DNA of 16,383 bases from Ruminococcus flavefaciens (GCA_004556875.1 SFFP01000018.1:1-16383), one strand, 5' to 3'. Positions 6,571 to 13,567 are shown, counted from the stretch's first letter. Made by a program: numbers and translations. Notes: generated by a model from the letters alone, not told the origin.

Positions 6571-8613
6571 TTATTTTGCAGCTTCAAGAGATGTACGCTT
6601 CTTGAGGAGGAACTCCTGAATAGCCAGTGCATCGTCATTTGTAACGCCCTTGCTTGTGCCTGCGATATCTGCATTAGCCCAGCCCTGATCGTTGATAGCG
6701 TTCTTGTCAGAACCGCCGATACCATACTTGTCAGGATTTGCGAGAGCCTGCATGATAAGAACAACGTCGCTCATATCGATCTCGTTGTCGCCGTTAGCAT
6801 CGCCGTACTTTGTAGCAGCTGCAGTGCTTCCGCTTGAAGTTGTTGTCTGAACAGAAGTTACAACTGAAGTAGTTGTTGTAGTAGTTGTAGTTGTTGTAGT
6901 TACCTTGCCGCCGTCTGCAATAGTAGTTCTTACAGGGTCAGCAGCAGTTCTGTTGCCTACGATATCCTTGAAAGCAGGCTTAGCCATGAAGTCGCCGTCA
7001 AAGATAAGCGGATTCTGTGAAGCTCTCCAGCTCTTAGGGTCTGTAACGCCCCAGAAGATTACAGCAGAGATCTTGTCAGCATACTTCTCGTAAAGCTGGA
7101 AAAGTCCCTTGTAGTAGTCACCCTGAACGTCGAAATACTTGTCGCCTGACTTATCCTGTACAGTTGCGTCAAGCTCTGTGATCTGAACATCAAGACCTAA
7201 TGATGTGTAATTCTTGAGAGCTGTCTCATACATAGAGAGTGACGGGAATGCTGCTGAAAGGCTCTCTCTTACATCAAGGTGAGACTGCATACCGATACCG
7301 TCGATATTGCCTGCCTTCTTGAGCCTTTCAGCCATTTCGCATACAGCGTTCATCTTGCCTGTCATGTACTCGTTAAAGTCGTTGTAGTAGAGCTTACAGC
7401 CCTCAGGAGCATACTTTCTTGCATACTCAAAAGCGTAGTCGATGAATGAGTTGTCGCCGAATACAGCTACCCAGTCAGAAGCAGCGTAGTTGTTGGACTG
7501 AGCACAGTGACCTGCCTCACGGGGCTTTCCGTCATCTGTCCATGCTTCGTTTACAACGTCACAAGCATAGAAGTCTATATCAGGATAGAGAGCTGTAAGA
7601 GTCTCGAAATAGCTCTTGATGTAGTTCTCCATACGCTTCTTCATCTTATCCGGAGAAACATAGCTCTTCTTCTCATCGAAGTCCTCCTTGAAGAACCACT
7701 CAGGAGTCTGGCTGTGCCATACAAGTGTGTGAACTCTTACAGGGATACCGTATTTTCTTGCATAATTAAGAACAGGTTTAGCCTGTGAGAAGCTGATCTG
7801 CGGAGTCTCATCATCACCTGTCTCTTCAAAATATTTAAGTGTAGCTTCCTTGTTAAGAACATAGTCAGGCTTCATCTGGTTGCCGACTGTGATGCTCTCG
7901 CCGAAATGCTTCTGAACAAGGTCCATAAATGGCTGTGAAGCAAGATCGTCAGGAGTAAGAGCAGTACCTACCTTGAACTGATCCTTGTATAACTCGCTGA
8001 GTGAAGGAAGATCCTTTTCTATGTCTATATGCGGAGCTTCTACGATCTTGAAATCATCGATGTAAAGGTCGTCAGAACCACCTTCAAAGTAAACGTAAAC
8101 GCCCTCCATTCCGTCGCTGTAGCTGATCGGAACATCCTTTACGCTTATCCAGTCACTGCCGTTGAGATTCTGAACAAGGTTAGAATAAGATGTTACGCCG
8201 TCTGTTGTAGACTGGAAGCTGAGCATTGCGCTTGTGTAGTATTTACCCTTGAGTGAAGCACTGAGGTAATACTGAGTATTTGGCTTGAGTACACCGTCAA
8301 GACGGAATGCAGGACCGTTCCAGCTCTCTGATCTGCCGCTTGCAAGAAGACCGCCCTTACCTGTCTTTGCAGCATCTGCTGAAATAGATACCTTTGTAGT
8401 ATCATCGCCGCCTCTGTTTGACCAGTTAGCAAGATCGTCTTCGCTCTCAAAGCCAAGATCGTATACTACTTCGCCCTCTTTTGATGCAGTAACATTGTTT
8501 GTCAGCTGAAGACCTGCGGGTGCTACCGCATTAACAGCTGCAGCTGTTGCTGATAATGCCATAGCTGCACCCATGACACCTGCAACAACTCTGTTGATGT
8601 GTTTTCCTTTCAT
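6571..8613 (-). CDS. Secreted endo-1,4-beta-xylanase: CBM22, GH10, Thr linker, dockerin
   Basis: This 680-residue enzyme hydrolyses the xylan backbone outside the cell. A signal peptide covers about 1-29 (basic start, hydrophobic core, AVNA|VAP cleavage). A CBM22-like jelly-roll module spans about 48-193. The GH10 barrel (about 203-552) has 'VHTLVWHSQTPEWF' and the acid/base E356 in 'CDVVNEAW'. The nucleophile is E480 in 'VQITELDA', followed by the late-barrel 'FWGVTD'. A Thr-rich linker (572-600) leads to a dockerin (about 602-671) with the calcium-loop repeat 'GDANGDNEIDMSDVV' and a second, less canonical repeat ending in 'DDALAIQEFLLKK'. The dockerin would plug the enzyme into a scaffoldin cohesin, i.e. 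a cellulosome. The start at 8613 has GGAGGA seven bases upstream. The gene is monocistronic, between its own promoter and terminator. Confidence 0.96.
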   Translation of the reverse strand: MKGKHINRVVAGVMGAAMALSATAAAVNAVAPAGLQLTNNVTASKEGEVVYDLGFESEDDLANWSNRGGDDTTKVSISADAAKTGKGGLLASGRSESWNGPAFRLDGVLKPNTQYYLSASLKGKYYTSAMLSFQSTTDGVTSYSNLVQNLNGSDWISVKDVPISYSDGMEGVYVYFEGGSDDLYIDDFKIVEAPHIDIEKDLPSLSELYKDQFKVGTALTPDDLASQPFMDLVQKHFGESITVGNQMKPDYVLNKEATLKYFEETGDDETPQISFSQAKPVLNYARKYGIPVRVHTLVWHSQTPEWFFKEDFDEKKSYVSPDKMKKRMENYIKSYFETLTALYPDIDFYACDVVNEAWTDDGKPREAGHCAQSNNYAASDWVAVFGDNSFIDYAFEYARKYAPEGCKLYYNDFNEYMTGKMNAVCEMAERLKKAGNIDGIGMQSHLDVRESLSAAFPSLSMYETALKNYTSLGLDVQITELDATVQDKSGDKYFDVQGDYYKGLFQLYEKYADKISAVIFWGVTDPKSWRASQNPLIFDGDFMAKPAFKDIVGNRTAADPVRTTIADGGKVTTTTTTTTTTTSVVTSVQTTTSSGSTAAATKYGDANGDNEIDMSDVVLIMQALANPDKYGIGGSDKNAINDQGWANADIAGTSKGVTNDDALAIQEFLLKKRTSLEAAK
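6856..6900 (-). repeat. ACA/ACT-type triplet tract encoding the poly-Thr linker
   Basis: Near-perfect GTT/GTA triplets on the plus strand encode an uninterrupted run of eleven threonines plus flanking Thr/Val/Ser in the xylanase linker. Such tracts expand and contract by slippage in steps of one codon and would change only linker length. Confidence 0.7.
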
Positions 8614-8648
8614 AGTAAATTCCTCCAAAAATAAATTTTTGTGCTTAT

Positions 8649-8677
8649 ATTGTAGCACAATTGCACAAATAAGTCAA
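8649..8677 (-). promoter_or_regulatory. Promoter of the xylanase gene
   Basis: On the minus strand, TTGACT (8677-8672), 17 bases, then TACAAT (8654-8649). The spacer contains the direct repeat TTGTGC-AA-TTGTGC. The leader is about 30 bases. The near-consensus sequence suggests that any sugar control acts through a repressor or catabolite control rather than a weak promoter. Confidence 0.85.
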
Positions 8678-8926
8678 TGAGAACGGCGTATATTGAGCAA
8701 TAAATGGGGAGTCTGACCACATTTATATTACAAAATGGTCAGCAATGAGCAAAAAACGGTCAATATTGTTAAATGTCGGTAAATTGCATATATTTCCTTA
8801 TTTTATCTCAGCTTTTTTCTAACTTGATATTCTGAAATGAAACGCGAGAAAGAGAGAGATTAAGAGAAAAACAGAGCGTTAGCGAGAGAAAATAGAGTAT
8901 ATATTAAAAAAATCCGCAAAAACCTC
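8678..8926. other. Intergenic stretch between the divergent xylanase and rplM promoters
   Basis: No gene is seen. A dyad TGACC/GGTCA (8714-8718 and 8737-8741), extendable by ATTT/AAAT, lies about 40 bases upstream of the xylanase -35 and is a possible operator. Bases about 8838-8900 are purine-rich on the plus strand (many GAGA steps) and run into an AT-rich stretch before the rplM promoter, where they could act as an UP-like or bent element. Confidence 0.4.
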
Positions 8927-8955
8927 TTGACATTCTTTTTTTTATCGTGTATAAT
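8927..8955 (+). promoter_or_regulatory. Consensus promoter of rplM-rpsI
   Basis: TTGACA (8927-8932), 17 bases, TATAAT (8950-8955): a perfect consensus, as expected for a highly expressed ribosomal operon. An AT-rich tract precedes it. Confidence 0.93.
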
Positions 8956-8969
8956 AATTCTTGCACTGT

Positions 8970-9064
8970 GAACGGATATGGCGTTTTTTCGGGAAGCAAG
9001 AGGCAGCGGCTTCCGAAACATCATCAGAGGTTCTGCCTCTTGTTTCCGTATTCGCTTTCTGTTC
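8970..9064 (+). promoter_or_regulatory. Structured ribosomal-protein leader (L13-leader-like)
   Basis: The leader folds into nested helices. The outer one pairs 8973-8981 (CGGATATGG) with 9046-9054 (CCGTATTCG), nine pairs including G-U. The inner one pairs 8997-9006 (CAAGAGGCAG) with 9033-9042 (CTGCCTCTTG), a perfect ten. A competing hairpin pairs GGAAGC (8992-8997) with GCTTCC (9009-9014) and excludes the inner helix. L13 leaders upstream of rplM-rpsI are known in Firmicutes as sites of feedback by L13. The position fits, but whether this matches that RNA family needs a covariance search. Confidence 0.65.
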
Positions 9065-9091
9065 TGAAATTTATTACAGGAGGAAAATATT

Positions 9092-9520
9092 ATGTCAACT
9101 ACACTGGCAAAACCCGCTGAAGTAAGCCGTACTTGGTATATCCTCGACGCTGAGGGACAGTCTCTCGGTAGAGTTGCTGCTAAGGCTGCTCACATACTCA
9201 GAGGTAAGCACAAGCCCACTTATACTCCAAACGTTGATTGTGGAGATCACGTAATCATTATCAACTGCGCTAAGGCTGTTCTCACAGGAAGAAAGCTCGA
9301 GCAGAAGAAGTATTACTGGCATACAGGCTGGATCGGCGGTCTCAAGTCCATCGCTTATAAGGATATGATGGCTGAGCAGGCTGACAGAGCTATGATGATC
9401 GCTGTGAACGGTATGCTCCCTAACAACAGCCTCGGCAGAGCTCAGCTCAAGAGACTCAGAACCTACAAGGACGCTAATCACAAGCAGGAGGCTCAGAAGC
9501 CTGTTGCTTACGAGCTTTAA
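9092..9520 (+). CDS. rplM: 50S ribosomal protein L13
   Basis: At 142 residues it is the standard length for L13, an early-assembly protein of the large subunit that binds 23S rRNA. Diagnostic segments are 'WYILDAEGQSLGRVAAKAA' near the N-terminus, 'HVIIINCAKAVLTGRK' (with 'YYWHTGWIGGLKS' after it), and 'AVNGMLPNNSLGRAQLKRL' near the C-terminus. AGGAGG lies eight bases before the ATG. It is the first gene of the conserved rplM-rpsI pair, with codon choices (AAG, CTC, AGA) typical of high expression. The structured leader upstream suggests autogenous control. Confidence 0.98.
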   Translation: MSTTLAKPAEVSRTWYILDAEGQSLGRVAAKAAHILRGKHKPTYTPNVDCGDHVIIINCAKAVLTGRKLEQKKYYWHTGWIGGLKSIAYKDMMAEQADRAMMIAVNGMLPNNSLGRAQLKRLRTYKDANHKQEAQKPVAYEL

Positions 9521-9536
9521 TAGGAGGTGCTTTTAA

Positions 9537-9938
9537 ATGTACGAATCAAAAGTTAAATACTTCTACGGAACAGGCAGAAGAAAGCACTCCGTAGCAAGAG
9601 TAAGAATTTACCCAGGTTCAGGTAATGTTACTATAAACGGCAGAGGCATCGATGAGTATTTCGGTCTCGAAACACTCAAGCTCATCGTTCGTCAGCCACT
9701 CGCTCTTACTGATAATGTTGAGAAGTTCGACGTTATCTGCACAGTTGCAGGCGGCGGCGTTACAGGTCAGGCTGGTGCTATCAGACACGGTATCTCAAGA
9801 GCTCTTCTCGAGTTCGACCCTGAGCTCCGTCCTTCCCTCAAGAAGGCTGGTTTCCTCACTCGTGACCCAAGAATGAAGGAGAGAAAGAAGTACGGTCTCA
9901 AGGCTGCTCGTCGTGCTCCTCAGTTCTCAAAGCGTTAA
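9537..9938 (+). CDS. rpsI: 30S ribosomal protein S9
   Basis: This 133-residue protein of the small-subunit head contacts P-site tRNA through its C-terminal tail. Signatures are 'YFYGTGRRKHSVARVRIYPG' at the N-terminus, 'GGGVTGQAGAIRHGISRALL' in the centre, and the basic end 'KKYGLKAARRAPQFSKR', whose final Lys-Arg is the conserved tRNA-contacting tail. It starts 16 bases after rplM with AGGAGGT in the gap, so it is co-transcribed. A strong terminator follows at 10030. The mobile element begins immediately beyond that terminator, leaving the gene intact. Confidence 0.98.
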   Translation: MYESKVKYFYGTGRRKHSVARVRIYPGSGNVTINGRGIDEYFGLETLKLIVRQPLALTDNVEKFDVICTVAGGGVTGQAGAIRHGISRALLEFDPELRPSLKKAGFLTRDPRMKERKKYGLKAARRAPQFSKR

Positions 9939-10029
9939 GTCCAACTTTACGCAAACGCCGTATTTTCGGCACTTTCAGACCTTGCAAATGTATTCTGGTA
10001 CTTGTTTGGTCTTTATCAAAAAGTTTTTT

Positions 10030-10061
10030 AAATCCGTCTCGTTATTCGGGACGGATTTTTT
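10030..10061 (+). terminator. Intrinsic terminator of rplM-rpsI
   Basis: AAATCCGTC (10030-10038) pairs with GACGGATTT (10050-10058), with further inner C-G and U-G pairs, followed by a run of T. It lies about 90 bases after the rpsI stop. Confidence 0.93.
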
Positions 10062-10062
10062 T

Positions 10063-10086
10063 ATGCTTGAATGACGATTCAAGCAT
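10063..10086. other. Perfect inverted repeat over the integrase stop; candidate left attachment end of the element
   Basis: ATGCTTGAAT (10063-10072) and ATTCAAGCAT (10077-10086) flank a four-base GACG centre. The repeat begins two bases after the U-tract of the rpsI terminator and covers the integrase TGA (10081-10079). It sits at the host/element boundary, so it is a reasonable core or terminal att site for the adjacent tyrosine recombinase. The right end is outside the window, so no att duplicate could be compared. Confidence 0.4.
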
Positions 10087-11218
10087 TAAGTTTAAGCGTT
10101 ACAAGATCAGCAACCTTAGCCTTTGTGCTTTTTAAAACATCAGCATAAATATTTGCTGTAACACCTATATCGCAATGTCCGAGATGTTCTGATACGATTT
10201 TCAGGTCAACACCGTTGTTCAATAAAAGCGTAGCGTTGCAATGCCTGAGTTGGTGCAGAGTGAGATTTTCAAACTCTGTCCCCTTAGTGAAGCGTTTCAG
10301 AGAGTGGTACACAGAATTTCTGTCACGGTAGTTGCCAAGTGCCGATGTGAATACCATTTCGGGGTGAGCAAACTTCTTTCCGAGTGCTTCCGACATCTTG
10401 TCTATGTAGGATTTCTGCTCCCTGAAAATAGAAGCAAGGACTTCGCTCATACCGATCACTCTGCGGCTGCTCTCCGTTTTCGGTGAACCGAGGGTGTGCT
10501 TACCGCCTACGTCCGTGAGATTGTGGTTGATCGTGATCGTCATTTCGTCAAAGTCAATATCTTCCCACATAAGTCCTAAGCATTCACCCGAACGCATTCC
10601 TGTGTAAAGGAGAACCTTGATGATTCTCTTGAAGTCCTCGTCCCACGGCTTATTATCAAGAAGCTCCATAAAACGCTTGATTTCGTTCTCATCAAGGGAC
10701 ATTTTCTTCTTTTCCTGACGGTTCTTCGGAAGAATAACATTGTGACAAGGCGATTCACGGATATATCCCTGCTCAACTCCTCTGCGGAAGATACTCTGTA
10801 TCACCACATATATTTTGCGAACCGACTGAGGTTTCAGTTTGAACGTTTTCATCACGCTTGTCAGCTTCGGAGTTGTGATCTCTTTTAGCTTCATATTACC
10901 GATAAGAGGTTTGATATGCTTCTCATACTGACCTTTATAGGTGTATGCCGTGCTTGGTTTCAGCTCGACAGATGCGAAATTCTCAAAGTACCAGTCAGCA
11001 AGCTCAGAGAAACGCATATTCTCATTGAGTTCCGTATAATCCTTGCAGCGGTTCTCAAAGTCGTAGGCGAACTGCTGAGCAAGTTTCTCCGCTTTCTTAG
11101 GTGTTACGCCCTGCGGAGGCTTGAAGGTTGTAGACTTGATGATCTGCTTGTGTTCTGTATCATAACCGAGGGATACCTTTATTCTGAAAGTATCGCCCCG
11201 CTTTGTAATGGTAGCCAT
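10079..11218 (-). CDS. int: Tyrosine recombinase/integrase of an integrative element
   Basis: This 379-residue integrase catalyses site-specific integration and excision. An N-terminal arm-binding beta domain ('MATITKRGDTFRIKVSLGYD') is followed by a SAM-like core-binding domain (about 68-160) and the catalytic domain (about 175-370). The catalytic residues are all present: R209 in 'LLYTGMRSGE', K247 in 'GSPKTESSR', H322 and R325 in 'LTLHQLRH', H348 in 'SEHLGH', and the nucleophile Y358 in 'ANIYAD'. AAAGGAA lies six bases before the ATG. It is the last gene at the left end of the element, next to the host rpsI, the usual place for int, and has its own strong promoter. The subfamily resembles Tn916/phage-type integrases of Firmicutes. 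Confidence 0.96.
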   Translation of the reverse strand: MATITKRGDTFRIKVSLGYDTEHKQIIKSTTFKPPQGVTPKKAEKLAQQFAYDFENRCKDYTELNENMRFSELADWYFENFASVELKPSTAYTYKGQYEKHIKPLIGNMKLKEITTPKLTSVMKTFKLKPQSVRKIYVVIQSIFRRGVEQGYIRESPCHNVILPKNRQEKKKMSLDENEIKRFMELLDNKPWDEDFKRIIKVLLYTGMRSGECLGLMWEDIDFDEMTITINHNLTDVGGKHTLGSPKTESSRRVIGMSEVLASIFREQKSYIDKMSEALGKKFAHPEMVFTSALGNYRDRNSVYHSLKRFTKGTEFENLTLHQLRHCNATLLLNNGVDLKIVSEHLGHCDIGVTANIYADVLKSTKAKVADLVTLKLNA

Positions 11219-11249
11219 AAATGATTCCTTTCTATCACATAGATTTTAT

Positions 11250-11337
11250 GGCATACTCCTGTTACTCTAATCATAGCGCGCATTTGGCTGTATGTCAAGT
11301 AACTTATCGTATCTTTTTGTCTTTTCGAGAGTATGCC
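11250..11337. repeat. 9-bp inverted repeat flanking the integrase promoter
   Basis: GGCATACTC (11250-11258) and GAGTATGCC (11329-11337) bracket both boxes of the integrase promoter with 70 bases between them. The arrangement could let the integrase arm domain, the excisionase or a repressor bind both sides and loop the promoter. Confidence 0.55.
11270..11298 (-). promoter_or_regulatory. Promoter of the integrase gene
   Basis: On the minus strand, TTGACA (11298-11293), 17 bases, TATGAT (11275-11270). The leader is about 45 bases. It lies in the 200-base gap between the excisionase-type gene and int. Confidence 0.85.
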
Positions 11338-11427
11338 GAAATCTATGTCCTTTGTTCTGTGGTGTTTGTGGATTTTCTGTCTGTTGACGTTAAAACAGCG
11401 TAAAATCGCCGTTTACAGCATACAGAC

Positions 11428-11721
11428 TTATCTGTTCGCTGTCTGTCCGTTGAAGTACGCAAGCAGATCAGCCTTGTTGATAAGCATCTTGCCGTTCACT
11501 CCGTCGCCCGTCCTCAGATACGGCAACTTGCCCTGCTTTATCAGCTTGCGGACAGTATGCTCAGACAGCCCCCTGACCGCTTCGGTACATTCCTTAACGG
11601 TCAGCATTTCTACAGCACCTGTGGAAACCTCGGTCACCTGTTCGGAATCATTAGCTTCGATAAGTTCGCTCAGGATATTCACGAGCTGAGCGATAAGCTC
11701 GTTCTTTCTGTTTGTTGTCAT
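11428..11721 (-). CDS. xis: Excisionase-family helix-turn-helix protein
   Basis: From the ATG at 11721 it has 97 residues. The C-terminal half carries a MerR/excisionase (HTH_17) fold: 'MLTVKECTEAVRGLSEHTVR' forms helix-turn-helix, then 'KLIKQGKLPYLRTG' and the wing ending in 'KADLLAYFN'. The N-terminal half is helical and acidic. Xis proteins bend DNA at att sites and push the integrase towards excision; placement directly upstream of int supports this. The start is uncertain. GGAGG is 11 bases before this ATG, while an ATG at 11739 (six residues longer) overlaps that GGAGG and follows a small hairpin GCAGG/CCTGC. The role (Xis versus local regulator) is inferred from family and position. 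Confidence 0.8.
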   Translation of the reverse strand: MTTNRKNELIAQLVNILSELIEANDSEQVTEVSTGAVEMLTVKECTEAVRGLSEHTVRKLIKQGKLPYLRTGDGVNGKMLINKADLLAYFNGQTANR

Positions 11722-11776
11722 AGTTGTAAAAACCTCCATAGCAGGTACTTCCCCTGCTTTCTATCTTGTTTATATG

Positions 11777-12976
11777 TTATTCCAGCACGTTTTTTCTTGT
11801 AGTGCTGTTGTACTTGTACTGCTGAAAGTCGGAACTCAGTCCGCAGGCAGAAATAAAAGCCTCAGCCTTTTTCAACTTGCGGGATAGCTCGTCCTCACGG
11901 CTGATACGCTTTGCTTCCTTTTTCAACTTCTCACGGGTGAAAAGACCCTTTTGCTCCTCAGCTTTCTTGTAGGCGGAAAGCTCCGAAGAAGCTGCCGCCA
12001 ACTGTGTTCGCAGAGCGTCACGCTCCTGCACAGCCGTGTCGTGTTCAGCTTTGAGTTTTTTCGCAGACTTGACCATTGCCACATATTTTTTAGCTGTGTC
12101 GCTGAGAGTATCGTAATCCTCTTTGGCGAGGGTGACTTTCTTGCCGAACACAGACTCCTTGACCTCAATACTTTCGATCTCGTCCAGCTTGACTTTCTTC
12201 TTGGCCGCCTTGTCAAGTTCAGCTTGGGCTTCGTCACGCTCGGAAAGTGCCTGAGCCTTTTCTTCATTCAGTCGCCTGATCTCGTCCTCATGTTCGCCGT
12301 ATTCCTCAACGGTGTAGCTGTAACCTCTGGACTTCTTCGGCTCGCTGATCTCAATGCCGTGAGCGTTGCAAATATCCCTCAGCACCTCCCACTCACGAAG
12401 CCGCCAGCGGTTGTTAGAGTGAGCGTCATTCCCGAACCCCATTTCATCGAGCGCCCTATTCTTAGCGTTACGGACTTCAAGACCTCTGCTGTAATGTCCA
12501 AGAGGGATATAGTCGATGTGCAAATGCGGCGTGGCTTCATCGAGGTGCATCACGGCATTAAACACATAGAGGTTGGGATTCCTCGCCTGAAAGCCCTCCA
12601 TATATTCACGCAGGCATTCAACAGTTTTTTCAGCATCGGGCGTTCCTACGGCGGAGTCGTTTTTCGTGCCGATGTAGACGAGGTGTTCGTAGAAACTTTT
12701 CTGCTTGTTCGCACCCTCAATCACGCTCTTGCTGGGTGGACGGTTAAACAGGTGTTCAAAGTAGTCACCAATTTTGCGGTCATTTCTTTTCTGACGAGCG
12801 TTGTATTTCTCTACCGCTTCGTCAAAAAGCTGGTGGTAGGTTTCGCCCAAGTCCTGCTGAACGAACACGATGTTATCTGGTGTCCTGAGTGGGTCGATAT
12901 TCTTGGCAGTGAACTCTCGGTTATTATGTGAAAGGCTGCCTTTGCCCTCGCACATCGAGATAGATTTTGTATTCAT
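11777..12976 (-). CDS. mob: Mobilization relaxase, MOBV (Pre/Mob) family
   Basis: Relaxases nick one strand at oriT and pilot it into a recipient through another element's conjugation channel. This 399-residue protein has the MOBV series. The N-terminal motif 'SHNNREFTAKNIDP' with 'RTPDN' (16-35) is followed by the metal-binding motif 'HLDEATPHLHIDYIPL' (144-159, His144, His151, His153). The region from about 225 on is a long, charged coiled coil. The start at 12976 has AAGGAGA six bases upstream; an in-frame start further up (13063) is beyond that site. No coupling protein or type IV secretion gene is in the window, so the element is probably mobilizable rather than self-transmissible. The gene is preceded by the hairpin-rich stretch that may contain oriT. 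Confidence 0.93.
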   Translation of the reverse strand: MNTKSISMCEGKGSLSHNNREFTAKNIDPLRTPDNIVFVQQDLGETYHQLFDEAVEKYNARQKRNDRKIGDYFEHLFNRPPSKSVIEGANKQKSFYEHLVYIGTKNDSAVGTPDAEKTVECLREYMEGFQARNPNLYVFNAVMHLDEATPHLHIDYIPLGHYSRGLEVRNAKNRALDEMGFGNDAHSNNRWRLREWEVLRDICNAHGIEISEPKKSRGYSYTVEEYGEHEDEIRRLNEEKAQALSERDEAQAELDKAAKKKVKLDEIESIEVKESVFGKKVTLAKEDYDTLSDTAKKYVAMVKSAKKLKAEHDTAVQERDALRTQLAAASSELSAYKKAEEQKGLFTREKLKKEAKRISREDELSRKLKKAEAFISACGLSSDFQQYKYNSTTRKNVLE

Positions 12977-13356
12977 AAAATGTCTCCTTTTTATCTCTAT
13001 CTGAACCCTCTGACGAGGGATAATCATATACGCAAGGCTCACCGCCTGTGATATGATGAGCACCCTTGAAGGGCTTTTTAATTGCCTTGCAACGATCGTC
13101 TGAACATAAGTTCAGACAGAGATCGGCAAACCAAACAGCGCGGAGCGCTGGGATTTACTTGCGGCACATAGCGAAGTCTTGTGCGAGCGTCGCCAGTAAC
13201 CCCAAAGCACTTTTGACAGCCTACTCGGACTATCAAAAATGCTTATGGGGCTCTGCGAGGCTAAGACGGCTGACGGAGCAGCCGAAAATGTGTACACAGT
13301 AATGCGAAAAATCGCATTACAAAAATTCCAAGATGCAGTTTCCAAACCTGCAAAAA
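12977..13356. other. Hairpin-dense non-coding region upstream of the relaxase gene; oriT or replication-origin candidate
   Basis: Eight stem-loops lie in about 350 bases: 13006-13019 (CCCTC/GAGGG), 13038-13060 (GCTCA/TGAGC), 13098-13117 (GTCTGAAC/GTTCAGAC, loop ATAA), and 13136-13150 (CAGCGC/GCGCTG). The others are 13200-13250 (long, imperfect), 13267-13284 (CGGCTG/CAGCCG), 13299-13320 (GTAATGCGA/TCGCATTAC, loop AAAA), and 13334-13352 (TGCAG/CTGCA). The 13200-13250 stem has about 18 pairs broken by two mismatches and one bulge around a 10-base loop. Both strands carry short open frames here, but they lack ribosome binding sites and cross the hairpins. For MOBV elements, oriT commonly lies just upstream of mob. 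No nick consensus was identified with confidence. Confidence 0.6.
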
Positions 13357-13539
13357 TCAGAACGGAATATCCACCTCAATATTGAATTTATTGAGAAGAA
13401 AATCCAGCTCAAAATCATAGTCCCAAGCTTCATCGTCCGTCAAAAAATCATAGTAACGAACCAGTGCTTCACGCACACCAAGACCGCTTCTTTCTTCAAG
13501 GATAGAAGTCAGCTTTTCAACCTTTTCCATATCGGGCAT
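13357..13539 (-). CDS. Small acidic protein of unknown function
   Basis: From the ATG at 13539 this is 60 residues. An AAAGGAGGTGA ribosome binding site lies five bases upstream, one of the strongest in the window, so I take it as a real gene. A GTG nine bases earlier falls inside that site and is not the start. The sequence is helical and acidic ('DFLTDDEAWDYDFELDFLLN') with no Cys, membrane helix or known motif. It lies between the DUF3987 gene and the hairpin region before mob, in the same direction. It could be an accessory factor for mobilization, replication or anti-defence, but nothing in the sequence decides. The TGCAG/CTGCA hairpin just past the stop could end its transcript. Confidence 0.7.
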   Translation of the reverse strand: MPDMEKVEKLTSILEERSGLGVREALVRYYDFLTDDEAWDYDFELDFLLNKFNIEVDIPF

Positions 13540-13567
13540 ATACCTCACCTCCTTTCCGCAAAATGCT

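Noticed and set aside
6856..6900. CRISPR-like or minisatellite array
   Set aside because: It is a simple triplet tract inside the xylanase frame that encodes threonines; no spacers are present. No CRISPR array, tRNA, rRNA or insertion sequence was seen in the window.
8614..8658. Upstream GTG start adding 15 residues to the xylanase
   Set aside because: It lies inside the gene's own promoter, upstream of the expected transcription start, and would precede the signal peptide.
8838..8864. Eight-codon open frame in the purine-rich stretch
   Set aside because: No ribosome binding site and it lies upstream of the rplM promoter; most likely chance.
11951..12931. Long plus-strand open frame (326 codons)
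   Set aside because: It is the antisense of the relaxase, including its Lys/Glu-rich coiled coil; the minus-strand protein has family motifs and a proper ribosome binding site.
13066..13345. Overlapping open frames on both strands (78 and 77 codons) upstream of the relaxase gene
   Set aside because: No ribosome binding sites, unlikely composition, and the frames run through several perfect hairpins; the region is better explained as structured non-coding DNA.
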